The notes beneath the pieces were generated by a model that made no database searches, had not been told where the DNA came from, and worked only from the letters and a program-made list of their open reading frames with translations. Positions 49,600 to 59,876 of a DNA stretch of 64,000 nucleotides are shown here, piece after piece. Location of the stretch: NCBI GenBank assembly GCA_002841375.1, contig PGZO01000010.1, positions 1-64,000 on the forward strand. Reading direction: 5' to 3'. Numbering within the stretch: the stretch's first letter is position 1; every line of letters starts with the position of its first letter. The stretch is from Firmicutes bacterium HGW-Firmicutes-7 (GTDB lineage: Bacteria; Bacillota; Clostridia; Lachnospirales; Vallitaleaceae). The translations under genes and the position numbers were made by a program.

Positions 49600-50835
49600 A
49601 TGCGTAAAAGAGTAGTAGTAACGGGACTTGGGGTAATATCTCCAGCGGGTAATACAGTAGATGAGTTTTGGAGTAATTTACGACAAGGAGTATGTGGAAT
49701 AGGTTTAACTACCGCATTTGATACAACAGAGTTTGATTCGAAGGTATCTGGTGAAGTGAAAAATTTTGATGAAAAACAATATATGGATAGAAAAATTGCA
49801 AAGCGTATGGATAGATTTTCTCATTTTGCAGTTGCAGCATCCAAAGAAGCAATAGAAATGTCGGGATTAGATCTAGAATCAGAAGATTTAACTAGAATTG
49901 GTGTTATTATTGGATCAGGAATTGGAAGCTTAGGAACGATTGAAATTGAAGAACAGAAACTGATAGAAAAAGGACCAAGTAAAATATCTCCGATGCTTAT
50001 CCCAAAAATTATTTCTAATATTGCTGCTGGAAATGTTGCAATTAGATTTGGATTAAAAGGTATGTGTACATGTGTAGTGACAGCATGTGCTAGTGGAACA
50101 AATTCAATTGGAGATGCATTTAGGGCTATTCAATATGGAACAGCAGATGTTATGGTAGCTGGTGGAACTGAAAGTAGTATTTGTCCATTAGGAATTGCTG
50201 GATTCACATCCTTAACAGCACTTTCGACAACAGAAGATCCATTAAAAGCGTCAAGGCCATTTGACAAAAACAGAAATGGGTTTGTTTTAGGAGAAGGATC
50301 AGGAATTTTAGTACTCGAGGAATTAGAGCACGCATTAAATAGAGGGGCAACTATTTTAGCTGAAGTTAGTGGTTATGGAGCGACGTGCGATGCGTTTCAT
50401 ATTACATCTCCGTCACCTGATGGAGAAGGCGCTGCAAGATGTATGGAATTAGCAATTAAAGATGGGGATGTTTCCAAGGAAGACATTTCGTATATTAATG
50501 CTCATGGTACAAGTACAGAATACAATGATAAGTTTGAAACACTTGCAATTAAAGCTGTTTTTGGAGAACATGCATATAAAATACCAATAAGTTCAACGAA
50601 ATCAATGACGGGGCATCTGCTTGGTGCAGCAGGAGGTATAGAAGCAATTGCTTGTGTAAAATCAATTGTTGATAATTATGTACATCCTACAATAGGGTAT
50701 GAAACACCAGACTCCGAATGTGACCTTGACTATGTTCCAAATGTTGGAAGAGAAGTTGAAGTAAACTACGCCTTAACAAATTCATTAGGCTTTGGTGGCC
50801 ACAACGCAACATTAGTATTTAAAAAATATAAGTAG
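49600..50835 (+). CDS. fabF: 3-oxoacyl-ACP synthase II FabF
   Basis: This 411-aa enzyme elongates acyl-ACP. The active site Cys is in [13 protein letters not shown], the His residues in [11 protein letters not shown] and [21 protein letters not shown] precedes the ATG. FabB-type function cannot be excluded, but Gram-positives normally have only FabF. Confidence 0.97.
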   Translation: MRKRVVVTGLGVISPAGNTVDEFWSNLRQGVCGIGLTTAFDTTEFDSKVSGEVKNFDEKQYMDRKIAKRMDRFSHFAVAASKEAIEMSGLDLESEDLTRIGVIIGSGIGSLGTIEIEEQKLIEKGPSKISPMLIPKIISNIAAGNVAIRFGLKGMCTCVVTACASGTNSIGDAFRAIQYGTADVMVAGGTESSICPLGIAGFTSLTALSTTEDPLKASRPFDKNRNGFVLGEGSGILVLEELEHALNRGATILAEVSGYGATCDAFHITSPSPDGEGAARCMELAIKDGDVSKEDISYINAHGTSTEYNDKFETLAIKAVFGEHAYKIPISSTKSMTGHLLGAAGGIEAIACVKSIVDNYVHPTIGYETPDSECDLDYVPNVGREVEVNYALTNSLGFGGHNATLVFKKYK

Positions 50836-50849
50836 TTAAAGGAGAAGGT

Positions 50850-51308
50850 ATGGAGACTGGAGAAATAAAAGAATTAATACAAGCACTTAAAGACTCAGAA
50901 TATAGTTATATAGAAATAAAACATGAAGGTAGTCAAATAATTCTTAGCAAAGAAGCAGTATCGGTTACTACTTCTAAAAATGCTATCGCTCATGGCGTTG
51001 AGGCATCAGTAAGTACAAAGACTGAAAATATTATAGAAACGGCAGTGATAGACAATGACTCAACCTGTCATATTGTTAAATCACCGATCGTTGGGACTTT
51101 CTATTCTTCATCAAGCCCAGAAAATCCTCCATTTGTTAAAAAAGGCCATAAGGTTAAAAAGGGCGATACCCTTTGTATTATTGAAGCAATGAAGCTAATG
51201 AATGAAATTGACGCAGATGTTGAAGGTGAAGTCGTAGAAATCCTTATTTGCAATGAAGAAGTTGTTGAATATAATCAACCATTGTTTAAGATTAAGGTAA
51301 CGACATAA
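50850..51308 (+). CDS. accB: Acetyl-CoA carboxylase biotin carboxyl carrier protein
   Basis: This 152-aa protein carries biotin between the carboxylase and transferase subunits. The biotinylated Lys is in [12 protein letters not shown] near the end. The N-terminal 70 residues form a flexible region after a short helical segment ([29 protein letters not shown]) typical of AccB. It sits 14 bases after fabF. Confidence 0.96.
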   Translation: METGEIKELIQALKDSEYSYIEIKHEGSQIILSKEAVSVTTSKNAIAHGVEASVSTKTENIIETAVIDNDSTCHIVKSPIVGTFYSSSSPENPPFVKKGHKVKKGDTLCIIEAMKLMNEIDADVEGEVVEILICNEEVVEYNQPLFKIKVTT

Positions 51309-51329
51309 TAGAAAGGTAGGTAGAAGAGT

Positions 51330-51755
51330 ATGTTAACGATTAACGATATTAAAAAAATAATTCCACATAGAGCACCATTTTTATTAATAGATAAGGTGGA
51401 AGAAATAGTTCCTGGCGAAAAAGCGATTGCCTATAAAAATGTTACCTTTAACGAGTATTTTTTTGAAGGGCATTTTCCACAGGAACCCGTTATGCCAGGC
51501 GTGCTTATAATTGAAGCACTAGCTCAAACAGGTGCAGTAGCTATTTTATCACTGGAAGAGTTAAAGGGCAAAATTGCCTATTTTGGCGGCATAAAAAACG
51601 CTAGATTTAGAGATAAAGTTATACCAGGAGATGTTCTAAGACTTGAAGTAGAAATTATTAAAAGAAGAGGGCCTATTGGTGTTGGGAAAGCAACTGCAAC
51701 AGTAGATGGAAAAGTTGTAACTGAATGTGAATTAACTTTTGTAGTTGGTGAATAA
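51330..51755 (+). CDS. fabZ: 3-hydroxyacyl-ACP dehydratase FabZ
   Basis: This 141-aa hot-dog-fold dehydratase makes trans-2-enoyl-ACP. Catalytic His and Glu lie in [33 protein letters not shown] at the start is typical. It is placed between accB and accC as in many Clostridia. Confidence 0.97.
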   Translation: MLTINDIKKIIPHRAPFLLIDKVEEIVPGEKAIAYKNVTFNEYFFEGHFPQEPVMPGVLIIEALAQTGAVAILSLEELKGKIAYFGGIKNARFRDKVIPGDVLRLEVEIIKRRGPIGVGKATATVDGKVVTECELTFVVGE

Positions 51756-51765
51756 GGAGATTTGT

Positions 51766-53115
51766 ATGTTAAATAAAATATTAATTGCAAATAGAGGGGA
51801 AATTGCTGTAAGAATTATTCGAGCATGTAGAGAGCTTGGCATTCAGACAGTGGCAGTTTACTCAGAAGCCGATCGAGAGTCTTTACATACTCAGCTAGCT
51901 GATGAAGCCATATGTATTGGTCCTGCAAAGGCAAGTGAAAGTTATTTAGATATTAAAAGAATAATTAGCGCTACATTAGCTACAAAGGCAGATGCGATAC
52001 ATCCTGGCTTTGGGTTTCTATCTGAAAACCCAAAATTTGCAAAAATTTGTGAAGAGAGTTGTATTACATTTATTGGACCAAGTTCAGAAATGATAGAAAA
52101 TATGGGAAATAAATCAAAAGCAAGAGAAACGATGAAAAAAGCTGGAATTCCAATTATACCAGGTTCGGATGGGGTATTAAAGGATATTAAAGAAGCTAAA
52201 AAATTAGCAAAACGTATAGGTTACCCCGTAATTATTAAGGCGTCATCTGGTGGTGGAGGAAAGGGCATGAGAGTTGCAAACAGGGAAGAAGACCTTTCTA
52301 GCAACTTCTTAATGGCTCAAAAGGAAGCAAAAGCATCTTTTAATGATGATTCAATGTATATGGAAAAGTATGTTGTCAATCCTAAACATATAGAGTTTCA
52401 AATTTTAGGAGACAAACAAGGCAACATAATTCATTTAGGTGAAAGAGATTGTTCCATCCAAAGAAGACACCAAAAAGTAATGGAGGAAGCCCCTTCAGCT
52501 ACGATTGATGATACACTTAGAAAGAAAATGGGCGAGGTGGCTGTTAAGGCTGCAAAAGCGATTCATTATTATAATGCAGGAACTGTAGAGTTCTTATTAG
52601 CTGAAAATGGAGAGTTTTATTTCATGGAAATGAATACTCGTATTCAAGTAGAACATCCAATAACAGAAATGATTACGGGTATTGATTTGATTAAAAAGCA
52701 AATAGAAATTGCTGCAGGAAAACCGCTTAATATTAGGCAAAAGGATGTAATCATTAAAGGGCATTCAATTGAATGTCGTATCAATGCTGAAAATCCATCT
52801 AAAGGATTTAGACCATCACCAGGAAAGATTACTAATTTACATTTACCAGGTGGTAATGGGGTTAGAATTGATAGTGCTATTTATTATGGTTACGATGTAC
52901 CTCCAAACTATGATTCTATGTTAGCCAAACTAATAGTTTATGGTAAAGATCGAGAAGAAGCAATTGCAAAAATGAATAGCGCAATTGGAGAATTTATCAT
53001 TGAAGGTATTGATACAAATATAGAATTTCAATATGAAATTCTTCAGAACGAAGATTTTATTAAAGGTATATATAACACAGGTTTTATAGAAAACCTAGCA
53101 AAAGGTGTTGAATAA
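51766..53115 (+). CDS. accC: Acetyl-CoA carboxylase biotin carboxylase subunit
   Basis: This 449-aa ATP-grasp enzyme carboxylates biotin on AccB. It starts [26 protein letters not shown], with the glycine-rich ATP loop [11 protein letters not shown] and [19 protein letters not shown]. The frame is open to 51745 inside fabZ, but AAGGAG before the ATG at 51766 and the family start settle it. Confidence 0.97.
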   Translation: MLNKILIANRGEIAVRIIRACRELGIQTVAVYSEADRESLHTQLADEAICIGPAKASESYLDIKRIISATLATKADAIHPGFGFLSENPKFAKICEESCITFIGPSSEMIENMGNKSKARETMKKAGIPIIPGSDGVLKDIKEAKKLAKRIGYPVIIKASSGGGGKGMRVANREEDLSSNFLMAQKEAKASFNDDSMYMEKYVVNPKHIEFQILGDKQGNIIHLGERDCSIQRRHQKVMEEAPSATIDDTLRKKMGEVAVKAAKAIHYYNAGTVEFLLAENGEFYFMEMNTRIQVEHPITEMITGIDLIKKQIEIAAGKPLNIRQKDVIIKGHSIECRINAENPSKGFRPSPGKITNLHLPGGNGVRIDSAIYYGYDVPPNYDSMLAKLIVYGKDREEAIAKMNSAIGEFIIEGIDTNIEFQYEILQNEDFIKGIYNTGFIENLAKGVE

Positions 53116-53117
53116 TC

Positions 53118-53963
53118 ATGGCGAATGTATTTCGTAAGACTCAATATGTTAAGATTCCTACAAAACAAGTAATTCAGCCAAACATTCCAAATGATATATG
53201 GGTAAAATGTGATTTATGTGGGGAAATTATTTATAAGGACGACTTTCATAGTAATAATAAGACCTGTATAAAGTGCGAGAAAAACTTTAGATTAGATGCC
53301 TTTGGAAGAGTTGGAATAATTATTGATGAAGGTACCTTTGTTGAAAATAATCTGGAGGTTATTACAAAAAATGTATTAAACTTTCCAAATTATGAGAAAA
53401 AGCTTGAAGGACTTCAAGAAAGTACTGGACTTATAGAGGGCGTTGTTACTGGAATTGGAGAAATAAACGGACATAAGGTTGCATTAGGTGTTATGGACAG
53501 TCGATTTCTTATGGGAAGTATGGGCGCTGCAGTAGGAGAGAAGATTACGCGTCTTATTGAGGAAGCAACATTAGAAAAGCTTCCTTTAATTATTTTTACT
53601 GCATCAGGTGGGGCTAGAATGCAGGAGGGTATAATATCTCTTATGCAAATGGCAAAAACCGCGGCTGCAATAGGTAGGCACAGCGAAAGTGGTGGTCTTT
53701 ATATTACAGTATTAACAGATCCTACAACCGGTGGCGTAACAGCAAGCTTTGCAATGCTCGGAGATATAATTTTGGCAGAACCAGGAAGTTTAATTGGTTT
53801 TGCAGGACCTAGAGTAATTAAGCAAACGATTAAACAAGATCTTCCAGAGGGGTTTCAAAGAGCTGAATTTCTATTAGCGCATGGTTTTGTTGATAAAATT
53901 GTTAAAAGAAATGATATGAAGGAAACGCTATGTAAAATTATTAAGCTTCATGGTATAATCTAG
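53118..53963 (+). CDS. accD: Acetyl-CoA carboxylase carboxyltransferase beta subunit
   Basis: This 281-aa subunit transfers the carboxyl group to acetyl-CoA with AccA. A zinc ribbon near the start has CDLC and CIKC pairs, then the crotonase-like core with [21 protein letters not shown]. It starts two bases after the accC stop without a clear ribosome site, so translation is probably coupled. Confidence 0.96.
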   Translation: MANVFRKTQYVKIPTKQVIQPNIPNDIWVKCDLCGEIIYKDDFHSNNKTCIKCEKNFRLDAFGRVGIIIDEGTFVENNLEVITKNVLNFPNYEKKLEGLQESTGLIEGVVTGIGEINGHKVALGVMDSRFLMGSMGAAVGEKITRLIEEATLEKLPLIIFTASGGARMQEGIISLMQMAKTAAAIGRHSESGGLYITVLTDPTTGGVTASFAMLGDIILAEPGSLIGFAGPRVIKQTIKQDLPEGFQRAEFLLAHGFVDKIVKRNDMKETLCKIIKLHGII

Positions 53964-54008
53964 TAAACAGTAATAAGTAATTGGATTTAGAAAAAAGGTG
54001 GTTATAAA

Positions 54009-54791
54009 ATGTTGGCATGGGAAAAGGTTCAAAAAGCTAGAAGGATAGATCGTCCAACAAGTATAGATTATATTGAGAAAATTGTTGAAGATTTCATTGA
54101 GTTTCATGGAGATAGACTTTATGAAGACGATCATGCAATTATAGGTGGAATAGGAAGAATCGGTTCTATCAATGTAACCGTAATAGCCCAAGAAAAAGGA
54201 AAAAATACAACGGATAAGGTAATGAGGAATTTTGCTATGCCTAATCCCGAAGGATATAGAAAAGCACTTAGGCTTATGAAACAGGCGGAGAAGTTTAATC
54301 GACCTATTATATGCTTTGTTGACACACCGGGTGCATATCCTGGTATTGGTGCTGAAGAAAGAGGACAGGGAGAAGCCATTGCAAGAAACCTGTTAGAAAT
54401 GTCAAAACTTAAAGTACCCATTATTTCCATAATTATTGGAGAAGGTGGAAGTGGTGGCGCGTTAGCCCTTGCAGTTGCAGATGAAGTATGGATGTTAGAG
54501 AACGCTATATACTCTATTCTTTCACCAGAAGGCTATGCTAGTATTTTATACAAGGATAGTAGTAAAGCGAAAGAAATTGCAGATGAAATGAAACTGACCG
54601 CAGAGGATTTATTGGAACTAGGTGTTGTCGATCGAATCATTAAGGAACCATTAGATGGTGCGCATGTAAGCTTTAATCCAATCGCAAAGGGTCTTAAAGA
54701 ACTTTTAATAGAGCATTTAACTGAATTACAAGCAATTGAAACAAATGAACTAATTGGAAAGAGATATGATAAATTTAGAAAATTTTATTAA
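54009..54791 (+). CDS. accA: Acetyl-CoA carboxylase carboxyltransferase alpha subunit
   Basis: This 260-aa crotonase-fold partner of AccD has [26 protein letters not shown] and [32 protein letters not shown]. It is shorter than E. coli AccA (about 320 aa), as usual in Gram-positives lacking the full N-terminal extension. AAGGTGG precedes the ATG. It ends the fatty acid cluster and is followed by a terminator. Confidence 0.96.
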   Translation: MLAWEKVQKARRIDRPTSIDYIEKIVEDFIEFHGDRLYEDDHAIIGGIGRIGSINVTVIAQEKGKNTTDKVMRNFAMPNPEGYRKALRLMKQAEKFNRPIICFVDTPGAYPGIGAEERGQGEAIARNLLEMSKLKVPIISIIIGEGGSGGALALAVADEVWMLENAIYSILSPEGYASILYKDSSKAKEIADEMKLTAEDLLELGVVDRIIKEPLDGAHVSFNPIAKGLKELLIEHLTELQAIETNELIGKRYDKFRKFY

Positions 54792-54850
54792 CATATTGCG
54801 TCACTTAAGTGAAGCAAATGAAGCTGTATCATTGACTACTTAGATAAAAA

Positions 54851-54890
54851 AACGCCTAAAGGACTTTTACCTTATAGGCGTTAAATTTTT
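54851..54890. terminator. Bidirectional terminator between accA and larB
   Basis: AACGCCTAAAGG (54851-54862) pairs with CCTTATAGGCGTT (54870-54882). T-rich sequence follows on the plus strand, and A-tract before the stem gives T on the minus strand, so it can end both converging operons. Confidence 0.85.
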
Positions 54891-54942
54891 GTCTAAATAT
54901 AATTGGAAATACCCATAGAAGCATTAAGATAAATGTCAATAG

Positions 54943-55689
54943 TTATAGATGATTAATTTGACTTGCATTATAAGCTGCACCAAAACCATTATCAATATTT
55001 ACAACACTTACACCACTTGCACAGCTGTTTAACATAGAAAGCAAAGCAGAAAGCCCATTGAAATTAGCACCATAGCCTACACTGGTGGGAACAGCAATTA
55101 TAGGTTGGCTAAGAAGGCCGCCCATAACACTAGCGAGGGCCCCTTCCATACCAGCTATAACAATAACAACTTTTGATTTTTTAATTTCTTCAAGACGTGC
55201 AAAGAGTCTATGAATACCTGCTACACCAACATCCGTAAATACCTGAACCTTATTGCCTAAAATAAGTGCAGTTTCTCTCGCTTCTTCTACAACAGGGATA
55301 TCAGATGTTCCAGCTGCAACGATTGAAATGATTCCTTCAGCTTGTGTTATTGGCTTCACCCGAATAGTTATGACTCTTCCGAGTTCATTATAGGCCATAT
55401 CTGGATGCAGAGATTTTACTGCCTCATATATCTCTTTAGTTGCTCTAGTAGCAAGGACATTATTATTTCTAGTAATCATTACTTCCATAATTGATCTTAT
55501 TTGATTGATGGTTTTACCAGCACAATAAATAACCTCCGGATAGCCGACACGTAATTCTCTATGGTTATCAATCATAGCAAACCCAATATCTGTAAAGGGA
55601 AGCTCCGCAAACTTTTTTTTAGCCATGTCTAGTGTTATTTCATTATTCTTATAACCTTCTAATAATTGCTCAACTTCGGCAAGATTCAT
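54943..55689 (-). CDS. larB: Nickel-pincer cofactor biosynthesis protein LarB
   Basis: This 248-aa protein carboxylates and hydrolyses nicotinic acid adenine dinucleotide in the first step of nickel-pincer nucleotide synthesis. The C-terminal half resembles PurE-type carboxylases (VAAGTSDIPVVEEARETA, GVAGIHRL, VIAGMEGALASVMGGL, PTSVGYGANFNG). It ends NIDNGFGAAYNASQI, typical of LarB. It starts 3 bases after larE with AAGGAG, last in the larC-larE-larB string. Confidence 0.95.
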   Translation of the reverse strand: MNLAEVEQLLEGYKNNEITLDMAKKKFAELPFTDIGFAMIDNHRELRVGYPEVIYCAGKTINQIRSIMEVMITRNNNVLATRATKEIYEAVKSLHPDMAYNELGRVITIRVKPITQAEGIISIVAAGTSDIPVVEEARETALILGNKVQVFTDVGVAGIHRLFARLEEIKKSKVVIVIAGMEGALASVMGGLLSQPIIAVPTSVGYGANFNGLSALLSMLNSCASGVSVVNIDNGFGAAYNASQINHL

Positions 55690-55692
55690 AAG

Positions 55693-56499
55693 TCACATCT
55701 CCTTTTCTATCGTCTTATTAAAAGAACCCATAAAATACCCAAGAACATCAACCGTAACATATGTATATCCGTACACTTGAAGCTGGTTACCAATTTTGTC
55801 AAGTAATGTGGTGTCAAATAAAGCAGTTCTGCTTTCGGGACCAACTTCAATTCTTGCAAGATTACCATGATGACGTACACGGACAGCCTTAAAACCTAGA
55901 CTCATCATAAACAGTTCAGCAGCTTCAATTCTCTGTAAGTCTTCCAGATAAACGGATGTATCATAAGGCAATCTTGTCATTAGACATGCATAAGCAGGTT
56001 TATTCCAAGTAGGTAAGCCCAATTGATTTGACATAGCTCTAATATCTGCTTTCGTGTAGTTACAATCAAGAAGTGGGCTAAGGACGTTAAGTTCTTTCAG
56101 AGCAAGCATACCTGGGCGATAATCCTTTGTGTCATCAAAATTAGTGCCATCGCATACATATGAATAACCTTGAGCTTGAGCTAGAGAAAGAATTTGTTTA
56201 AAAATTATTTTTTTACATAAATAACAGCGGTCTTTAGGATTATTACGAATAGATGCATCGATACAGTCTAATTGAATGATCTCATGTTCAATAGCAAATT
56301 GATGAACAAACGCTTTTGCTTCTTGGACTTCCCAAGCAGGAATATACGGAGATTGTACGGTTACAGCCTTTACGTTATTTCCAAGAGCTTCTTTTGCAGC
56401 TTTAAGTAAAAAGGTACTATCAACGCCACCAGAAAATGCAATAACAATTTTCCCTTTTCCCTTTAAGTAACTTAATAGGTCTAGGTATTTTTGGTTCAT
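55693..56499 (-). CDS. larE: Nickel-pincer cofactor sulfur transferase LarE
   Basis: This 268-aa PP-loop ATPase inserts sulfur into the pincer precursor. The ATP pyrophosphatase motif is SGGVDST (residues 23-29). Cysteines at 92 and 95 (RCYLCK) and 172 (AYACL) match the three-cysteine type reported to hold an iron-sulfur cluster, rather than the single sacrificial Cys of Lactobacillus LarE. The frame runs to 56526, but AGGAGG before the ATG at 56499 decides the start, just after the larC stop. Confidence 0.94.
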   Translation of the reverse strand: MNQKYLDLLSYLKGKGKIVIAFSGGVDSTFLLKAAKEALGNNVKAVTVQSPYIPAWEVQEAKAFVHQFAIEHEIIQLDCIDASIRNNPKDRCYLCKKIIFKQILSLAQAQGYSYVCDGTNFDDTKDYRPGMLALKELNVLSPLLDCNYTKADIRAMSNQLGLPTWNKPAYACLMTRLPYDTSVYLEDLQRIEAAELFMMSLGFKAVRVRHHGNLARIEVGPESRTALFDTTLLDKIGNQLQVYGYTYVTVDVLGYFMGSFNKTIEKEM

Positions 56500-56500
56500 C

Positions 56501-57739
56501 TTATACCTCCTGCTCAAGTAAAACATTTAATTCGGAGTATAATTTTTTAATGGGTATATTGAATTTTTTTGCGATCAACGCACACTCTTCATATTCAAAT
56601 TTAGAACTTACTAGGCAATCATTGAAGAAGCCCTTCTTCACAGTAATATAACCATAAGGCGTCATTACTTTTTCAAACTTCCTTATTAATTCTGTCTTTT
56701 CAATAGGATAGGTTCTTAAACCAAGAGATGTCGTTTCTCGAAAAATAATGGTTTTTACAGCGTTAAGCTTACTTTGTTCCACTAAAATACTCAGCATAAC
56801 AGCCGGTCTACCTTTTTTCATAATAATATTGGTTTTGTAAACATCTCTAGCGCCAACTTCAAAGAGAAGGTTTTCAATATAATTATAAAATTCCGGATTC
56901 ATATCATCTATGTTTGTTTCTACTATTATTTGTCTATCGTCTTCTTGATCTTGGGTTTCTGCAAGAAAAACTCTTAATAAATTTGGAATAGTAAAGTCTT
57001 TCGTTCCTAACCCACATCCAATCTTAACAATTGAAAAGGCCATTTTATCGTCATAAGCTTCAACAATGGCCTTGAGTATTGCTGCACCAGTAGGGGTAGT
57101 AGTTTCACTGTTAACACGACCAAGGTGTACGGGAACATCTTTTAGTATTTCAGCAGTCGCAGGAGCAGGTACAGGGATAAGTCCATGGGCACATTTTACA
57201 AATCCACCACCTAATTCTACGGTAGAGCTCATTATTTTATTCACATCAAGGGCATGAATACAAATAGCCGTTCCTACTATATCCACAATGGAATCAACAG
57301 CACCAACTTCATGAAAATGAACTTCATCAAGTGGTTTGTTATGAACTTTTGCTTCTGCTCGAGCAACTTCCATAAATATTTTCATACTAAGTGCTTTAAC
57401 GTCAATGGATAAAGTGCTCTCATTAATGATAGATTGGATCATAGATAGATTTCTATGCTCATGACTACAATTATGTACGTGTTCAAATTGGGAGGGTTCG
57501 TTATGCATATGATCATGGTGCTTAACAGCGTGCTCATTTTCATGGATAATCACATCTACCTTAGTACCTGTTATACCCATTTTTTGCGCTTTATAAATTT
57601 TTAAATCGAATTCATTTGCTATAGGTAATTTTTTTAATTCTCTAATGAGAAATTCAGGATCGACACCTAAATCCACTAACGCACCCAATGTCATATCCCC
57701 GCTTATTCCAGCAAAACAATTAAAGTACAGTAATTTCAT
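56501..57739 (-). CDS. larC: Nickel-pincer cofactor nickel insertase LarC
   Basis: This 412-aa protein inserts nickel into the thiolated pincer by CTP-dependent cyclometallation. It starts MKLLYFNCFAGISGDM, has a His-rich loop at residues 66-96 (HAVKHHDHMHN, EHVHNCSHEH), and DEVHFHEVGAVDSIVDI. Unlike Lactobacillus plantarum, where larC1/larC2 are joined by frameshifting, this is one uninterrupted frame. Two ATGs adjoin; the second (57739) has better spacing from AGGAGG. Confidence 0.95.
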   Translation of the reverse strand: MKLLYFNCFAGISGDMTLGALVDLGVDPEFLIRELKKLPIANEFDLKIYKAQKMGITGTKVDVIIHENEHAVKHHDHMHNEPSQFEHVHNCSHEHRNLSMIQSIINESTLSIDVKALSMKIFMEVARAEAKVHNKPLDEVHFHEVGAVDSIVDIVGTAICIHALDVNKIMSSTVELGGGFVKCAHGLIPVPAPATAEILKDVPVHLGRVNSETTTPTGAAILKAIVEAYDDKMAFSIVKIGCGLGTKDFTIPNLLRVFLAETQDQEDDRQIIVETNIDDMNPEFYNYIENLLFEVGARDVYKTNIIMKKGRPAVMLSILVEQSKLNAVKTIIFRETTSLGLRTYPIEKTELIRKFEKVMTPYGYITVKKGFFNDCLVSSKFEYEECALIAKKFNIPIKKLYSELNVLLEQEV

Positions 57740-57761
57740 CATAAACCTCCTCGAATAAAAG

Positions 57762-57794
57762 CAACACCAAGAAAGTTAACCCTTCTTGGTGTTT
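57762..57794 (-). terminator. Hairpin at the end of the DUF3842 gene
   Basis: AACACCAAGAA (57763-57773) pairs perfectly with TTCTTGGTGTT (57783-57793), with the DUF3842 stop in the loop region. On the minus strand a GCTTTTATTC tail follows. Partial termination before larC is likely. Confidence 0.65.
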
Positions 57795-58198
57795 GCTAAT
57801 TTCAGTATTTCATATACTGCGCTATCAATTAAATCATTTAAATTACTCGTTGCTGTTCCTGCAATGAGTACATTACATCTGTTTAGTGGTAGCAATAATT
57901 TAACCGCCGAACTTGTAGAGACTGCAGTAGCAATATCAGCAGTGACTTCACCCATTAATGAATCTGTTATGATTATTGCGATGCTACCTACTATGACATC
58001 AACCTTATTAGACATTACCTTGATGGCATTTTCACCAGTAGCGCCATAAAGTGCACCGGCCTTGATCATACCAGTTGTTGCAGTGGAATTCGTTCCTAAA
58101 GCGATGATTTCAATCAATTCGCTTCGCTCCTTTGTGAGCTTTTCTACAATTGCCTTACCAATACCGCCACCTTGACCATCAATGACTGCTACTTTCAA
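57776..58198 (-). CDS. DUF3842 family protein
   Basis: This 140-aa protein begins MKVAVIDGQGGGIGKAIVEKL, a nucleotide-binding-like glycine pattern, and continues with ALGTNSTATTGMIKAGA and GEVTADIATAVSTSSAVKLLLPLN, matching DUF3842. Start is TTG at 58198 behind a GGGGGG site. It lies between the transporter ATPase and larC, so a role in nickel-cofactor metabolism is suggested by context only. No catalytic residues can be named. Confidence 0.85.
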   Translation of the reverse strand: MKVAVIDGQGGGIGKAIVEKLTKERSELIEIIALGTNSTATTGMIKAGALYGATGENAIKVMSNKVDVIVGSIAIIITDSLMGEVTADIATAVSTSSAVKLLLPLNRCNVLIAGTATSNLNDLIDSAVYEILKLANTKKG

Positions 58199-58236
58199 AA
58201 AATCCCCCCTAATTTATGCGTAATCGTATTGAAAAA

Positions 58237-58265
58237 ATTATAGCATTTATCTTAAAACAAGTCCA
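58237..58265 (-). promoter_or_regulatory. Internal promoter before the DUF3842-larCEB genes
   Basis: On the minus strand TGGACT (58265-58260) and TATAAT (58242-58237) are 17 bases apart. It would allow larCEB expression independent of the transporter genes. Confidence 0.5.
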
Positions 58266-58284
58266 CATTTCAACATGGATAAGC

Positions 58285-59046
58285 TTAAAGCATATGCTTA
58301 TATGTGCAAGTTGAACAATTTTGTATGCTCAAAGGAACTTCAAGATTACATAAGGTCATTAATGTTTCATCAGCAAGTAGATCAGTTGTCAATCCGTCCG
58401 CCATGATTTGACCATCTTTTAAAATTATTGTTCGCTCGCATAAATTAAATAACATATCAAGATCATGGGTAGCAATTATTTTAGGGTGATTAAAAGTACT
58501 TAAAAGGTTGATTAAACGACGTCTTGACTTTGGGTCTAGCGCATTGGTCGGTTCATCTAGTATGAGTATATCAGGATGCATAGATAAAACAGAAGCAATA
58601 GCTGCAGCACGTTTCTCACCACCAGAAAGCTTATAGGGTGCGCGGGTTTTTAAATGTAAAATACCTACGATTTCAAGTGCTTGTACAACTCTTTTCTCTA
58701 CTTCATCCTCGTTTAGCTTATAATTTCGAGGACCGAAGGCCACATCGTCATAAACAGTTGTCATAAACAGCTGATCATCGGGATTTTGAAAAGCCAATCC
58801 TATTTTTTCTCGAATATGTGGAAGGGTCTTTTTAGTTACTGGTAGACCACCAACAGAAATAGTCCCTTCATTAGGAAATAGTATGCCAAGAAGTAGCAAT
58901 AATAATGTGGACTTACCAGCTCCATTTGCCCCAATTATACCGATTGACTCTCTTTGTGATAAAGTGAAAGAAATATCTTTTAAGGCTTGATGGCCATCAG
59001 GATATATAAATGTAATGTTATTAGCTTCAATTTGATAATGGCTCAT
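58285..59046 (-). CDS. cbiO: Nickel/cobalt ECF transporter ATP-binding protein
   Basis: This 253-aa ATPase drives the ECF-type metal importer. It has Walker A GANGAGKSTLL, signature KLSGGEKRAAAI, and Walker B ILILDEPTNALDP. The C-terminus ends NCSTCTYKHML, a small CxxC that might bind metal. Its ATG overlaps the cbiQ stop by four bases (ATGA). Next to nickel-pincer genes, nickel is a more likely cargo than cobalt (inference). Confidence 0.9.
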   Translation of the reverse strand: MSHYQIEANNITFIYPDGHQALKDISFTLSQRESIGIIGANGAGKSTLLLLLLGILFPNEGTISVGGLPVTKKTLPHIREKIGLAFQNPDDQLFMTTVYDDVAFGPRNYKLNEDEVEKRVVQALEIVGILHLKTRAPYKLSGGEKRAAAIASVLSMHPDILILDEPTNALDPKSRRRLINLLSTFNHPKIIATHDLDMLFNLCERTIILKDGQIMADGLTTDLLADETLMTLCNLEVPLSIQNCSTCTYKHML

Positions 59047-59855
59047 GGGTACACTCCTGTCAGAATAGTTCCAAGTAACATGGGTAAGTTAAAAGACCTC
59101 GTTATAATAAAAAACAGCGTCCAAAACAACATGAAAATATAATCTTTAGCTACTAACGTAGGCATGGTGCCAGTATTATAGTTTCCATCAAAACCTCTAC
59201 AACACATTGAAGTATATACTCTTTGTGCTCTATCAATAGTTCTTATAAGTAATTGACCTAGTAGAGAACCCCAATGTTTAAAATGAATGCCCTTAATCCC
59301 TGATGATCTAAGGGCGTAGGCGGTTGTGGTAAGGATAACTTCCTCCATAAGTACAGTAATGTACCGGTATGTTAGAAGAAGTTGAAGGACAAATATTTTT
59401 GGAACTTTTAGTTTTCTTAAGGCTAATGCGATATTGGTCATTCCTGTTGTCGCAATCAAAATTAATGAGGTAATAACAGTAAGTAAACATTTAATCATAA
59501 TTGATATAAAAGATATCCATCCATAGGATAGGGTTATCGCGCCAAGTGAAACCATTGGCCTATGATCTAGCAAAGGATTAAATATACCAATACCAATAAC
59601 TAAGGGCAAAACAATTAGTACTCTTTTCATTAGTGGTAGAACAGGTAAATCTGCAAGGGTTATAATTATTGTAGGAAATAGTACCATAGGTAAAAGGGCA
59701 CTAATTTCATGCTTTGAAAAGGAAATAACGATAATAAGGAAAACAAGCGTAACGAATAGTTTTGCCAAAGGATGAAGTGCATGGACAGTGCTTTTCTCTT
59801 CGCCTAACGCATCAAGTAATCTTATATTATCTAGAGCTTCTGCTATATTGACCAT
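59043..59855 (-). CDS. cbiQ: Nickel/cobalt ECF transporter transmembrane protein
   Basis: This 270-aa membrane protein is the T component that couples the ATPase to the substrate-binding subunit. Several helices are visible, plus the coupling region ALRSSGIKG and RVYTSMCCRGFDGNYN, which corresponds to the conserved A-R-G-type helices. It lies between cbiMN and cbiO, as in NikMNQO and CbiMNQO operons. Confidence 0.92.
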   Translation of the reverse strand: MVNIAEALDNIRLLDALGEEKSTVHALHPLAKLFVTLVFLIIVISFSKHEISALLPMVLFPTIIITLADLPVLPLMKRVLIVLPLVIGIGIFNPLLDHRPMVSLGAITLSYGWISFISIMIKCLLTVITSLILIATTGMTNIALALRKLKVPKIFVLQLLLTYRYITVLMEEVILTTTAYALRSSGIKGIHFKHWGSLLGQLLIRTIDRAQRVYTSMCCRGFDGNYNTGTMPTLVAKDYIFMLFWTLFFIITRSFNLPMLLGTILTGVYP

Positions 59856-59876
59856 ATGTAATCATCTCCGCATAGA

